NCBI RefSeq assembly: GCF_963675165.1
Contig: NC_087385.1
Span: 3,472,501-3,536,500, forward strand
DNA length: 64,000 bases
Reading direction: 5' to 3'
Source: Halichondria panicea
Taxonomy: Eukaryota > Porifera > Demospongiae > Suberitida > Halichondriidae
The notes beneath the pieces are model-generated. The model worked only from the letters and a program-made list of their open reading frames with translations, searched no databases and had not been told where the DNA came from. A program made the translations under genes and the position numbers. Of the stretch, positions 1 through 12,400 are shown piece after piece. The stretch's first letter is position 1; every line of letters begins with the position of its first letter.

Positions 1-125
1 TAGCGCACGCATTGAAATTAAATACTGCGAGTGTAAGTCTCAGATTGCACACGCGATCTAAAAGTTACATTTTTGTGGTCAATTTGTTACTGTGCGGGCA
101 CCTTTAATTATAGATACCGTCGTGT

Positions 126-133
126 TGACGTAA
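126..133. promoter_or_regulatory. CRE-like octamer upstream of DED gene
   Basis: TGACGTAA lies about 90 bp upstream of the first ATG of the DED gene and resembles a CREB/ATF half-palindrome. Only the match is seen; promoter use is inferred. The rest of 1-223 is AT-rich presumptive promoter and 5' UTR with no other site I can support. Confidence 0.2.
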
Positions 134-223
134 TTGTGTTTGGGAAAATTAATTATAAATCGATACTATACTACTATACTATACTATTATTATCTTTTAC
201 CCAAAACTTTTCCAACATTGAAA

Positions 224-3200
224 ATGGCAACGAGGAAGCAAGCTTTCAGGGTGTCTCTTCTGGACGTTGCATCAGGGCTAAATGAGCCTGATATTCAAAG
301 CGTGTGCTTTCTGTACAAAGACAAGATCAATAAGCAGTGCAGATGCCGTTTCCACAGTGCTAGTGGCCTGGAGCCTGATCTGAGTTGTCCCTTCCACCGT
401 GGTCCGACAGGGGTTGTAGTAATGGAGCAACTTTTGGAGAGAGGAGAGTTTAATGAGTGTAATACAGACCCGCTTGTGGATATGCTCAATCGAATTGGCA
501 GAGTGGATTTGGCGAACACATTTTTGAAGGAATATGTCAATGTACAAACACAGAATGGTGGTGAGTTCTGCTGTTTTAATAGCCTCCTTTACAAGGCCCA
601 TCTTCAGTGTGGCCTGGAATCGAGGCTACTGTTTTAATTGCAATGTATGTACTGTGTAGATATTGTTTTCTCTAGTTACCGTATAGCGGGTAAGTTTCGT
701 GGGGTAAAAAATTCGTTCAACTCGTTTCTGTTTTCGTGAGTAAAAATTTCGTTTAGTCTCGTGGCTGCACGGCATTCCTACGTTCAGATAAGCCACACCT
801 ACGATAAAATTTCGTGGAGGTCAGCCTGCCCACAAAAATAACTAATATTTTACCCCACGAAAAATTACCCACTATACGGTATAATTATACTATAAATACA
901 AATTGTTCTGAATAAACTTGTTGCATTTTGAGTGGGCAGATCAAAAGAAATACTGTGCAAATATCTGCCATATGGCACAGTTCAGATGGTGAACTGTGCC
1001 ACTATCTAGATACTGGCATATGGCTGAAGTTACCTAAAGCCCACCCTCCACACAGTAACCTGAAACGGTCCCTTTTATAGTTTAGTGGTAGGCAGAAAAC
1101 GTTTTCATGCGTCTGGTGCAAGTATTCCTTTACCAGTAATTAAAAGTTAGGTTGTTGCTTCTTGAACACTCCTTCGGTTTTTATAGATCTATTTATTCTT
1201 ATGTCAACAGCCGAGGATTAGCACTTCAGTGCTCTAGTTATTATTATCACTACATAGATACTATATAGATAGCAAAATCTGACTAAAGAAGAGTCTGTAA
1301 ACATTCACTGTCAGAGCTAGGCATGTGTTATAGTTTACAATATTATGGTTTTTCTGTCGTGCTAATTTGCGGACATTGTTTGTACGCGAATGGTTTTTTG
1401 GCCGTGCTGCTTCTCAGTATTAATGGAGATCCAATCCAGAATAGCTTCTTGGTCAGGCTAAAATTAATTGGCACTGAATGGCTAGCTATAGTGGCTTCAT
1501 ATCCTGTTACTATGCCTCGGTGCGAAGTGAGGTATACGATAGTGTGTTTGTGTGTCGTCTGTGTAGACTGCTACAGCTGCTCAAGGATCAATGAAGTGCA
1601 AGTAAGAATAGGCTTCTAAAGTATATTTGTGTTGAGTTCGACCTTCATAAAGTTGTCATAACTTCACTGAAATTCATACACCGTTAGATTCCTTGTTAAA
1701 AAACGCTTCAGAGCTGGTATGATGGGCACTCAAGTTTTCCTACAAACAGTTAAAACACAAAGGCTATAATTATAGCCCGTGCTTGTCTTCAAAAATGGAG
1801 CACATCACTGATCTAAGGTAAGCTCTATAACCAGTTAAAAGGTTAGCATTTTCCATGTATAGAAGCCCCAGGCATACTTGTCCACCACATAAAGCAAAAT
1901 GAAGCCATAATTGACCACATAACTTCCGGGGTCGAACTCAACGCAAAGAGACTTTAGTCATGTTTTCTTGGATATTAATTTGTGGATTTGCAAAATAATG
2001 CTTGGTTCTTGAGTTATGCTTAGTTTTGCTTACTTGGAATGCCATTGCAGCCTTTTCAGAAGAGTGTCCTACTCTACTTAGTATAGTTAGCTCTGCACTA
2101 GAACGTTAGTTATTGGTAGCTGCAAGAGTGAGACGAGAGCTGCAAGGCTCTACTCCACTAATGCAGTAGCTATATCTTTTTAGCAACAATCATTCATGCA
2201 TGCAGCAAAATTAATGCAAAAATGTTCATCATGATATCATGCATGTATTAGCAATAGCTAGTAGCTTTATGTTATGTAGGTTTGGCACATCCACCAAGGT
2301 ATCAGCACCCGCAGTGTTTTTGTTATACCTGGTAATCATGTCTTCTTTGATATTTGTCTCCAATTATGTTGGCCTGCAAAAAAATGCTGTATATTCATCT
2401 AGTCTCTACACCGTATATGCTTGATCAGAGGCCGCTCTTGTATAAAAGTCGCACTCAAATAGTAGCCTCCCTACAGCCCATCTTCAGTGCAATAAAATTA
2501 TATAGAAGCCGCTCTCAAATAGTATATAATTATTATAGCCTCAGTGAATTTTGAGACTATGTCTCTGCACGGCAGCCATATTGATACTAGTGTCTATGGT
2601 AGCAGCTTGTTAATGCTTTTGAAATACTTTCTCATAGCACAGTTCGAGTTTGTGTAGGTGAAAAGAACTTTTGATGAGACAAACTAAAGGTTGTTGAATT
2701 AGCTGGGACCAATAAACGCCTCTCTTGAACAGTGGCCTCTCTCGAATTGTAGCCTTCTCTGCCACCAAAATGAAACATTTAGTAGCCGCGGCCTCTCATC
2801 AATACGGATATAATGTGCACCTTTAGGGGCTCTCCAGTCCTTCATGACTATTTACTGTTTTTTGATAACATTGGGTGTCTAGTAACAATAAGTAAGTGCT
2901 TATAAAAAGCATTGGGCAACAGGTTTTCCCTAACTTGATTTTATTAAAGTTAGGGGGATTATGGTTAGTGAGCTGTGTGACTCGTGGCCATGTTATTGTA
3001 TTGGTTTGGTATTGCACGATATACTTGTTTTGCATGAGTCTAACCTGTTTTTGTACATGTATTCAACTGCCGAGGGTTTCCACTTTAGTTTTATCAATAA
3101 GTTATGGCTAGACTTCCTCTGTGCATCTCGAAAGCATACAGATAACATGTTTGTGTATTTTTTATATGGTCCAGCCTATTATTTACACTAAATGTACCGT

Positions 3201-5464
3201 ATATCGGGTGACACTGTACAAGCCCTACTGCGTTTCTAACTACAGTGGAACTCCTCTATAACGGACACCTTTGGGGAACAATGTTTTGGCCTTTGTTAAG
3301 AGGCTGTTTTATACACAAACTGTTCATTTGGGACCTGGGTGCCTGGCCGTTATATAGCAGCTGGCCTTTATTCAGAAGTGGTTGTTAACAGAGGTTCCAC
3401 TGTATTGAGAATTTCCTGCGCATGCTCACTCTTTGCATGTCTTTCGTTCGCGATTTATGCCAACACTCGCATCTTGTAATCGAGATAGCCTCGCATTCGA
3501 AACCCGATAATTATTATCTCTAGAGGCTTCATTACAAGGTTTCTGTTTTATCTGTACAGATGATAATCCTGAACTGAAGCCCTTTTCACACGACTCTTCT
3601 CCACAACACAGTGAACCTATGACTCAATTATGTGAAATCATGCCTCATAAAGTCAGGCCTGATGTCGAGGTTGACAATATCACACAGCAACTTTTGTCCC
3701 GTAAAGTCCAAGGAATCTCCCCTGAGCACGTGTCTCCTGGTTTCATTGCAATACACTCAGATAAACAATGCACTGATATGGAGCGAGATTTTTCCAACAC
3801 GGAGAAGGTCTGTCGATGTGTACCTCAGTGTACGGTACATAGGGACAGGATCCGGGCTCAGTCCCTCCGATGTGGCAGTGTGGATGGCTCAAATGAAATA
3901 TTTAGCTGCAGCACAACCACAAATCTGTCAGGTGTGGAATTGGAGTCTCCTTTGTCAACTGAGAGTGAGTTACATTGATTAAATAACTCTTTCGGAATGA
4001 GATGAACATGCATGTAGTCATATGGACTAATATTCTATGTCACATGCATAAGTTACGTACAGTAATAGGACTCTGCATGTTGGCAAGAGGGTGGTGGCAC
4101 AATATTATAATACTCAAGTGCATGGACGCCATTTCAAGTGCACCCTGTTACTGTAACTTGTCTAGTTTACACGATAACTACTTAACACTCAATGTTTTAT
4201 TGATACACACTTCATAGTCTCGGCCCCCATTGATTTTTGCTGTAGGTGCAAGCCCAGAACTAAAGTATGCTGTCTTTTTAAGTCAATCTGAGGTGCAAGA
4301 AATAACAAGGGTGATAAATGACTCTCCAGACACAGATCCAAAAATTAGAAGATTTTTGTCCAACAAGTTAATCGCTGCTAAGCCAGCCGACAAACACAGC
4401 AGATGTAGCTCATTTTCTGATGACTGTGAAATAATTGAGAAAGAGGAATATTTGTCACCGAGTTTTCTTAGAGACAAACTTACTCCACGAGCATTTTCTT
4501 TAGACAGTTTGAAAGCAAATCGTATGAAAAAAGTTGTTAGCTGTTCATCAGTTCCCAAAATAACTCAGTCTTGTGTGGTTTTGTCGAATATAAGTTGGGA
4601 CCATGCTCAGGGCTGCTGTGGCTGCCAGGGAGCTTGCCTTCACTCCCCTGAGTTGAACACTTTTCAAAGAGAAAAGGAGTCTATGAAGTCGAAAGATAGT
4701 GGAATGGGCTTCTCCCAAGAGTCAAATGACGCTGCTGAGGATTCGATGCAAGACCTGTATATTCCACCATCCAGACAAGGTGGGCAGTGTGTTTGGCTAT
4801 TTGTCACTCAGTCTTTTGCATGCAATTTTCATGATACATATATAAATAACGCTCACATGCACAGGTGGTGTGCTGGATGAATGGAAGGTCTCTCGTGACA
4901 AGATGCTCAACCACATCTTTCACCACAAAAATGCATCAATGCATAAAAAAGTGTGCATTTGCACTGGTAGTGGGAAAACAAGACGTAGTGTTAACATTTT
5001 GCTGCAGCTGCATCCTGACGGCTTAGGGGTTGATAGAAGAACAAATTCTACTCTTGTGGTCGACGTTAAGGGTAATTTTATGTCATTGGTTTTCTCTTAA
5101 TTGAGCATTTAATCCAATTGTTTTGCTGCATTGTATTAGGTAGTGCCAGTCAGCGTGAAATTATAATAATTTTGCTTCTCAACAGCACTAACTCAAAGAC
5201 ACACGCACACGCACACACCATGCAGGTATATCCCATCCCAAGTTGAACCTTTCTGTAGACTTCACGATCAGGGTCATAGATACTCAAGATCAGAATATCA
5301 TAGCACTTCGCAATTTCCAATTAGATTTGGCTCAGAAATCGCACACTATCTGTGAGTTCCTATCTCATGAAATAATCAAGCAGTCCTCAGCCAAAACCTT
5401 TAAGTTCATGCTCAAGTTCCAGCTTCAATTGCCCATGAATAGAGAGTGGGTAATAGTTAATTAG
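224..5464 (+). CDS. Death effector domain (DED) protein, five exons
   Basis: Exons 224-560, 3560-3964, 4246-4779, 4865-5071 and 5226-5464 join in frame, all junctions phase 1, giving 573 residues. Residues about 7-105 resemble a death effector domain: the helix-like blocks LLDVASGL, FLYKDKI, VVMEQLLERGEF and RVDLANTFLKEY follow the FADD/caspase-8 pattern. DEDs are homotypic adaptor domains in apoptosis and inflammatory signalling. The middle (exons 2-3) is Ser/Cys-rich and low in recognisable structure; the C-terminal 150 residues look globular but I do not recognise them. No caspase, kinase or NTPase motif is visible. The start was chosen as the ATG that opens directly into the DED; two ATGs further upstream give no recognisable sequence. 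The domain call is fairly secure; the overall function is unknown. Confidence 0.72.
677..881. repeat. MITE family A, full copy
   Basis: About 205 bp in DED intron 1, bounded by inverted ends (ACCGTATAGCGGGTAA at the left, its near-complement TTACCCACTATACGGT at the right) with inner inverted segments rich in TTCGTGG. Too short to encode a protein. The same ends recur at 5820, 6165, 18199, 24574, 30115, 53902 and 60825. Confidence 0.8.
1168..1240 (+). repeat. Short interspersed module with AGCACTTCAGTGCT palindrome
   Basis: About 70 bp ending in CAACAGCCGAGGATTAGCAC, then a palindromic AGTGCT block and CTAGTT. Related copies sit at about 21240-21301 and 24988-25063. It may be the end of a longer non-autonomous element. 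The rest of DED intron 1 (561-3559) is AT-rich and shows no exon I can support. Confidence 0.5.
1520..2140 (+). repeat. Diverged copy of interspersed repeat G
   Basis: A decayed copy starting near GCCTCGGTGCGAAGTGAGG and ending in the block reading GAGCTGCAAGGCTC. It shares order and wording with better copies at 40579-40965 and 42650-42985, with extra internal sequence. Confidence 0.45.
3241..3404. repeat. MITE family C (pogo/Tigger-like ends)
   Basis: About 164 bp bounded by TACAGTGGAACTCCTCTATA at the left and GAGGTTCCACTGTA at the right. The CAGTGGAACCTC-type terminus flanked by TA is characteristic of pogo/Tigger-derived MITEs. No coding capacity. Confidence 0.7.
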
Positions 5465-5673
5465 TGTTTGTGGGTCACTTTGATCTATGTACTGTTATCT
5501 AATTAATGTGATCAAGATGTGATGTATAACTGTGGTTTAGCTGCCATAGTCCTTTGTTTTTTGTTTACTGTATAGGTGCGCCTCTGGGCCCCTACTCTAT
5601 GTACATGCATTCATTTTTGTATTTTTAGTCTAATCATTGTTGATCAAAGCGTAGCCGCATGATTGAGTAAGAC

Positions 5674-5679
5674 AATAAA
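5674..5679 (+). terminator. Poly(A) signal AATAAA of DED gene
   Basis: AATAAA lies about 210 bp past the DED stop codon and just before the repeat-rich convergent gap. Position and hexamer fit; the cleavage site is not visible. Confidence 0.5.
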
Positions 5680-5728
5680 GCTGACTGTGTGTGTCTATTC
5701 CAACTGCAATTGCATGTTTAATAATTAT

Positions 5729-6187
5729 ACCCTCGAAATATACCCGCTATAAATTATGGTACCTCCAATAAATTAATTTGCATGGTAATTAGCTCTATAT
5801 TGAGGAAACTGATAATAACTACCGTATAGCGCAAAATTTTCGAGGGGCTTAATTTTCGCGGATTTCGTGGGTTAGAATTCTACACGAAAATTAAGTCTAC
5901 GAAAATTGTTCTTTAATTAGAATTACCTGCTATCGTGCAAATATTTAAAGGCGTGGCTTCCGGTAAGCAGTCATTCCGCGAACATTGTGCAACGAAATGG
6001 CTTTTAGAGGCCAATCCACGAAAATATAATTGCCTCGAAAATTTCGCGCTATACAGTATTAGGGGGTTTGTATGAAGATAACTTTATTTTTATACACCCT
6101 TGAAATAAATCCTCAATATAGAGCTAATTACCATGCAAATTAATTTATTGGAGGTACCATAATTTATAGCGGGTATATTTCGAGGGT
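5729..6187. repeat. Perfect 78-bp inverted repeat enclosing a family A MITE
   Basis: The arms 5729-5806 and 6110-6187 are exact reverse complements over 78 bases. The loop holds a full family A MITE (5820-6059). The right arm runs on into another family A copy (about 6165-6361). The block fills the gap between the convergent DED and cyclodeaminase genes; nothing else is seen in 5465-6476. Confidence 0.85.
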
Positions 6188-6476
6188 ATAAACTTTCGCG
6201 GAATGACTGTTAAAAAGGTTTTCGCAAATTTAATTTTCGTGGAATAGCAGCCTTTCTGCAGCATGCATGCATGTGATATTAAATTCGTGGGTATAAAATG
6301 TTTGCGGTAGATATGCTTGATCAGCGAAAACCACAAACCTAATATACCCGCTATACGGTATATATAATGCGATCTATCTACTAATAACACATTTGATTTT
6401 TTACACCAAATGTGGCTAATTATTGTCGGTTTGTAATTGCTACAAAATCCTTCATTGTTAAAACTAAAGTTATAAG

Positions 6477-9400
6477 TTAAACTGGAGGCAGAGGGACTGG
6501 TGCACTAAGATCGATCAGGTCCATCTCCACACCCAAGCCTTTTTTCTTCGCCTTCTCAACGATATAATTGGCACACATCATATCTTCTATTGCTAATCCA
6601 TGATTGAAATTAATGATCCTTTCTTCATTATTCTCACGGCCTGGCTTTTTACCAGAGACAATTTCACCAAGCTCGGCGTACGGAGCATCAAAATTGCTTG
6701 TATACCAAGGCATCCTGGTATTAATCTGGTTCCAGTCGTCAACCACACATTTGTCGAACTTGTGCATAACGTCTGGCTCCCATCCACCAGCCTGGACAGG
6801 TAGAACCAAAGCACCTGGCTTGACCCAGTCACAGTAAAACACCGTCTTCGTGAGTGTACCTGTGGAGCAGACAAGGACATCAGCACTTCGCACTGCATCC
6901 TCCAGGCTGCTTGCTTCCTCAAAGATCACATTTGGAAGTCTAGGCTGAATTTGCTCTTTGAAGGATTTGAGACTTGGAGCCCAATCATCATAGTACCGTA
7001 TTTTTTTTATACTTGGCAAAAAATTGGGGATGCAAAGGCAGTTGTATTTTCCCTGAACGCCCGTCCCGACAATCACAAGAACTTCAGCGTCCTTACGAGC
7101 CAGTTGCTGAACAGATACAGCCCCTACTGCTGCAGTGCGGATCCCAGTGATGTAGGTCCCATCTAGAACTGCCTTTGGAAACCCTGTAGGACGGAAAAGT
7201 TTACATTGCATTGTGAATTAACTCCCATCAATCCGGTACCATTGACAACCAACTGGACTGACAAGAACATAAAATACACACCCACTCACCAGTGTCAGGG
7301 TTGTTAAGAATAATCATTCCAACAATGGTTGGCAACTTTTGCTTCATATTCGCTGGGTAGCCAGACACCCACTTTATCCCACACACATCTGCCTCCTCCA
7401 GATAACCTAAAGCCAGAAGCTTATGAACATAAAACATTCAATATTACACCAGATAATAATTCTGATACAGTGGATTCTCGTTAATCTGGCCACCCTTGGG
7501 ACAGTGCAGTTTGACAGAAATAGCGAGGTGGCCACATTTCAGAAAATAGCCATAGCTAAAAAAACGACCCTACCTCAAATCAGGAGTGTATGAAGAGGAT
7601 CGAGTATCTAACTGTAGCAGTTGTAGTGGAAACCAGGTTACAGTATGAGTATGTCATACCACGTCACTATCAAACCACATCTTAAGTGGGGTAGTGGTTA
7701 ATTAGTTAAAAATGGTATCGGCATCATGCACATGGTCTGCTGTGGTTTGTACCTCCAGCCCACATTTAATGGCCAACAGTTTACACAACTACAAGTGTTA
7801 GTGACGTATTCAGTCCTAGATGTAGAATGGCCGGAATGTGCGTGGGAGTCGCATACTCCTCTTCATACACTCCTGTTCGAATCTATTAATGACTAATTTT
7901 ACGGTTCTGAAGTGTAATCCAATTTGATGTGCCAAACCACACATCATAATTATGGCCGTAATAAATATAAAAATACCTAGTTCGGGGCAGCCAGTACTGG
8001 CCAGTATACAGAATAGCGAGTGGCCGCATTTCAGGGCGAGTTTTGTGCAGCTTCTAGTAAGCAATCTGTGCCAAACCAAATGGCCGGTATATCGAGGTGG
8101 CCGTACTTCAGAAAGCCGGAATAGCGATAGTCTATGTACTGTATACACTATATATAAATTATCATGCATACAAAAGTAGTATGCATGTCGCCATTCACGT
8201 ACATGCACCTGCTTGTAGGCCTGTGACAGAGTAATATTATAATTATGGTCTCCCGGCATTATGTGGAATATTCTGTGTCCTAAATAGCCACAATGATGGC
8301 CATACAGTTCCACATTTCAAACAACTGAAATGTTACGGCCTAAGAGAAGGAGACTGTGAAAGTGAATATAAATCCTTAATGAATATGCACATAACTAATA
8401 ACGTGATGGCCATCACGGTTAGTCTCTGAACGAGAAGATTAAGGATCGAGCAGAAGCTCAAATCAAAATGTCCGAGACCCAGGCGGTTCTTCTAACAAGC
8501 ATCATTCTGTTGCCCATTGCAATACAGTGCCCATTGCAATACAGTAGCTTCAGAAGACTGGTTTTGTCATTGTTTGTTCTCATTTTAGTTGTTGCTAGTT
8601 TATTTTAATGTAATAATAGTTAACACTGCTGAATTTTATGGTATTTATGCTTTGGACCGAATTAGAGTCTATCTTCAGCCAGATTAACAAAACAATAATT
8701 TTATTTTTATAAAACAGATTATAAACAATGTGTGCACACAGGTCTAACTATCAAACATACTCGACCATACAGAACTTCTAACTTAGGAAAGAGCTTTGGC
8801 AACTTTGCTTCTCTAGGTAATACCAATTAAGCATTGCAGCAGGGACGAGCTACATGTAGTGGTTGATAGCACATGAATGTAAAGTATAATAAGTATAACA
8901 CTGCGGGCCTCCCCTGATGAGAAGGACTGCTTGCGCATGTGCAAAGTTATTGGATATTTTTTCGTAACATTTCCCATAATACAGAGAAAATAATCCCGAC
9001 AAAATTAATATTAAAAGTCATATAATTATACCATAGCTTACTGGATTATTAGTGCTTACTTGATTATAAGTGTATTTTTATTTTAAGCGCATGCTTAACT
9101 GCGTAAGTTTTTTGTACTCGAATTGAAGCGCTTTTCGGATATGAGAGTATTGTGAGACGGAACCAATACGAGACAGCTGATTAAAACAAGAGTCTTTTCA
9201 GCTGTTCTTCCTGCAATTAATTATAGTAATAGCACTACCTCTCTCTAGTATAAAAGAAATTTGAAGTTGTATGCTTGTGTTGATAGAGATACTACAAAAT
9301 GTAATTGGAGAAACATTTTAATTTATCATACTGGTATCTGTTACCACAAGAATAACTGTTTTAGCCTCGTCCCCAGGCTTTACTTTTTCTTGTTCTTGTC

Positions 9401-12400
9401 TGTTCTCTCAATATAAATAAGAGATGATGGGAGGCACTAAAGAAGGACATGATGGATGTGAAAGAAAAAGTAAAGCCTGTGGTATATGCGAAGTCGCGTG
9501 ATCCACATACTTATTTTTATGAACGTGGGCGATATGTAGCCCACAATCGTGACGTAGAATATTCGCCCACGCATTAATTAAGACCAGGAGCAAACTGAGA
9601 GACCAAGCTCAGTGCAGAACCGGCACGCCCAGCTTTGAGAGTACAGTAGACTCTCGTTAATCCGGCCACCCTTGGGACCATGCAGCTTGGCCGGAATACC
9701 GAGGTGGCCGTACTTCAGATAATTAGCCGCGGCTTAAAAACGACTTTACCTTGAATATAATCACTGATTTGCGGTTCTTGTCTCGAGGATAATGAAAGAT
9801 AATGAATCATTCTGCTCTCTATTTAACCAATTTTATTTACTAAACCACACCCAAAACATCATATCCGGCCATAATACACATATAAAATTACATTGAAAAC
9901 GTTATTTGGGACAGCCAGCACTGGCCGGTAAACGGAATAGCGAGTGGCCGTACTTCAGGGTGAGTTTTGTGCATTAAACATAGAGGTAGCATTCCGTGCC
10001 AAGCCAAATGGCCGGTATATCGAGGTGGCCGTACTTCAGAGAGCCGGAATAGCGAGAGTCTACTGTATATACCTGCAACTTACTTAGTATACCTAGTATT
10101 CCGTTGTCAAGTAATTGTATTGTAGTTAAGCCTCGAGGGCAAAGTTAGCGCATGCGCACTAGTATCTAGACACTATTTTGGAGGTGTCTATGGGATTTAG
10201 AAGCCCAAAGGCACTGATTTAGTATCCCGAGCGTAGTACATGGGCATGGACGGGGCCACGCCTATGATCAATTACACATGCAATAGATACCAGGCCGTAT
10301 TTTAATCGGCCTGGATTCAAGGCTAGACTAAGTATAACTATCCTATCAACAGGTTTCACGTGAAGAAAGTTCATGGTTTACGGCTATCGGCTATCAGATG
10401 GTTATCACACAATCATAGATAAAGGAGAGAGGGAATGGCAACACGCTCCTCAAATTTTCTTTCATGTTTCCCTGCAGTTTAATCAAGGCCGGAGGAGGTC
10501 GGACACGAGCATGTGCACTACTTTTTGCTGAGCTGAGATAAGTTATTAACTCTAGCTGGTTTTGCACCGTCACTGGAGACTGAAGATAAACTTTCTGTGA
10601 CTAATAATTATAAATAAATGGTAAATATTCTCAGAAATGCTGCTGATAAAACGAGTGTTGCAAGCGTGCGCTTGCTAATGCATCTCGCCATGTTTTTGCT
10701 TTCGCTCAAAAGTATTAGAGTGTTATAGAAGAGGCAAATAATTTGCAATGTGCTTTGATTGTTTCACAAGAAAGGGGTGTCCACAGTTAATAGTGCATAC
10801 TGATCGTCTTAAATGGCCTGTAGCCAAACAGTGGGAGAAAACCTTTGTCAAAGGCATTATAGTCAGTAGTCTGTGAGATAAGTATTAAAGACAGAATTCA
10901 ATCACAGAAAGTCGTATCTAACAAGCAGTCTAAAAAGAGTTTAATCACAGAATTCAACGAGTGTTGCAAGCGTGCGCTTGCTAATGCCTCTCGGCATGTT
11001 TCGCTTTCGCTCAAAAGTATTAGAGTGTTACAGAAAAGGGAAAAGTTTCTTTGCATAATTCAAAAAAGTTTATAATTTCACAAGAAAGGGGTGTCCACAG
11101 TTAGTGCATTGGGAGCAAACGTTTGTCAAAGGCATAGTCAAGTCAGTCAGTAGTTTAGTCTTTGAGATAAGTATTAAGACAGAATTCAATCACAGAAAGA
11201 AGGATCTATAACAAGCAGTCTAAAAGGCTATATCTTGTGTACACACATTCTGGTATCATTGTAGTGTTTTGTGGCTTACCAGGACCACAAAAAGAATTGA
11301 TTTCTGCCAGGATCTGGGGTTTAAAATGGATTCTCTCACACGTGGTAATGAGCGCATGCGCAGGAATAAAGTGTGTGTCGGCAAGTTACAAGAAATTAAG
11401 AATGGCTACTAAAATAGCTAGCTTCTTTAGCAGCTCTTTCTGACTCTTGTAGCAAACAAAAAGCTAGCACTTTAGTGCAAGGCTAACTCATAAGTTGAAT
11501 AGAAAGTTTGTGCGAACAGATGATGCTATGAAATATTCTAAAGATACTGCAACAGCCTTCAATGTGAGTCAAATTAGCCATAACCCGAGAAAGAAGCTTT
11601 AGTTTGCTAATCCACGAATCAAAATCCAAGAGAACGTGGCTAGAACCCTATAGAAGCTGTTATTTTTCGTCGCATTGCAACCGTTGAGCAGTTACAGACA
11701 CACAGACACACAGTCAGCTTTACCGTATCCCTCGTGCGGCTACGCCTCGAGGCATAATTATTATGCACACAAAGCTTGGGGAGTAATATATTTGGCGAAT
11801 GAACCATTTGAACCGAATTGTAATTTGGCGTCTTAGGCGTGGCTACTATGCCAATGAGTGATGCACAACTAATGCCTCTCACCACGTTTTGCTTCGCTCA
11901 AAAAGTATCAGGTATTAGAGTGTTATAATATAATTATAGAGGTATATATTGCTTTGTATAATTACAAGCGAATTAGAAAACTAGAGATTAGTCAGCTCTA
12001 GCACTAACAGTGGGTGCCAAACGCTAGTCATTTGCTCAAAGTCAGTTTCAATGTGTGCCTACTAAGACGGTTTCGTTCCAAGGCTGCTCTTGCGTTTGAT
12101 CTGTTGGATACCCATAATTTCTCTTCTGAACATTGATATTGTAGACTTAGTCAAAGCACATAGAGCCGCATGGCTGTCGCACATGAGCAAACACCGCACA
12201 TGAGCAAACACTGATATCATGTACAATCAAGACCCTTGTTACGATACCCCTCATTAGCGAAGATCTGTCCTACCTCTTCTGATGTTGCTTTACGTAGATC
12301 TAGAGAATATTGTCAAGTGTTAAGTGGACCTAATTTTCTTTTCTAAAACGCAGTATATAGTCGCTACTTTTAGAGGTAAGAAAATTGCCTAATATCGAGG

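Noticed and set aside
1323-1619. 98-codon plus-strand frame in DED intron 1
   Set aside because: Hydrophobic but low-complexity, overlaps a decayed interspersed repeat, and no splice sites link it to neighbours.
7816-8313. 165-codon minus-strand frame
   Set aside because: Made mostly of family B MITE sequence; no recognisable protein features.
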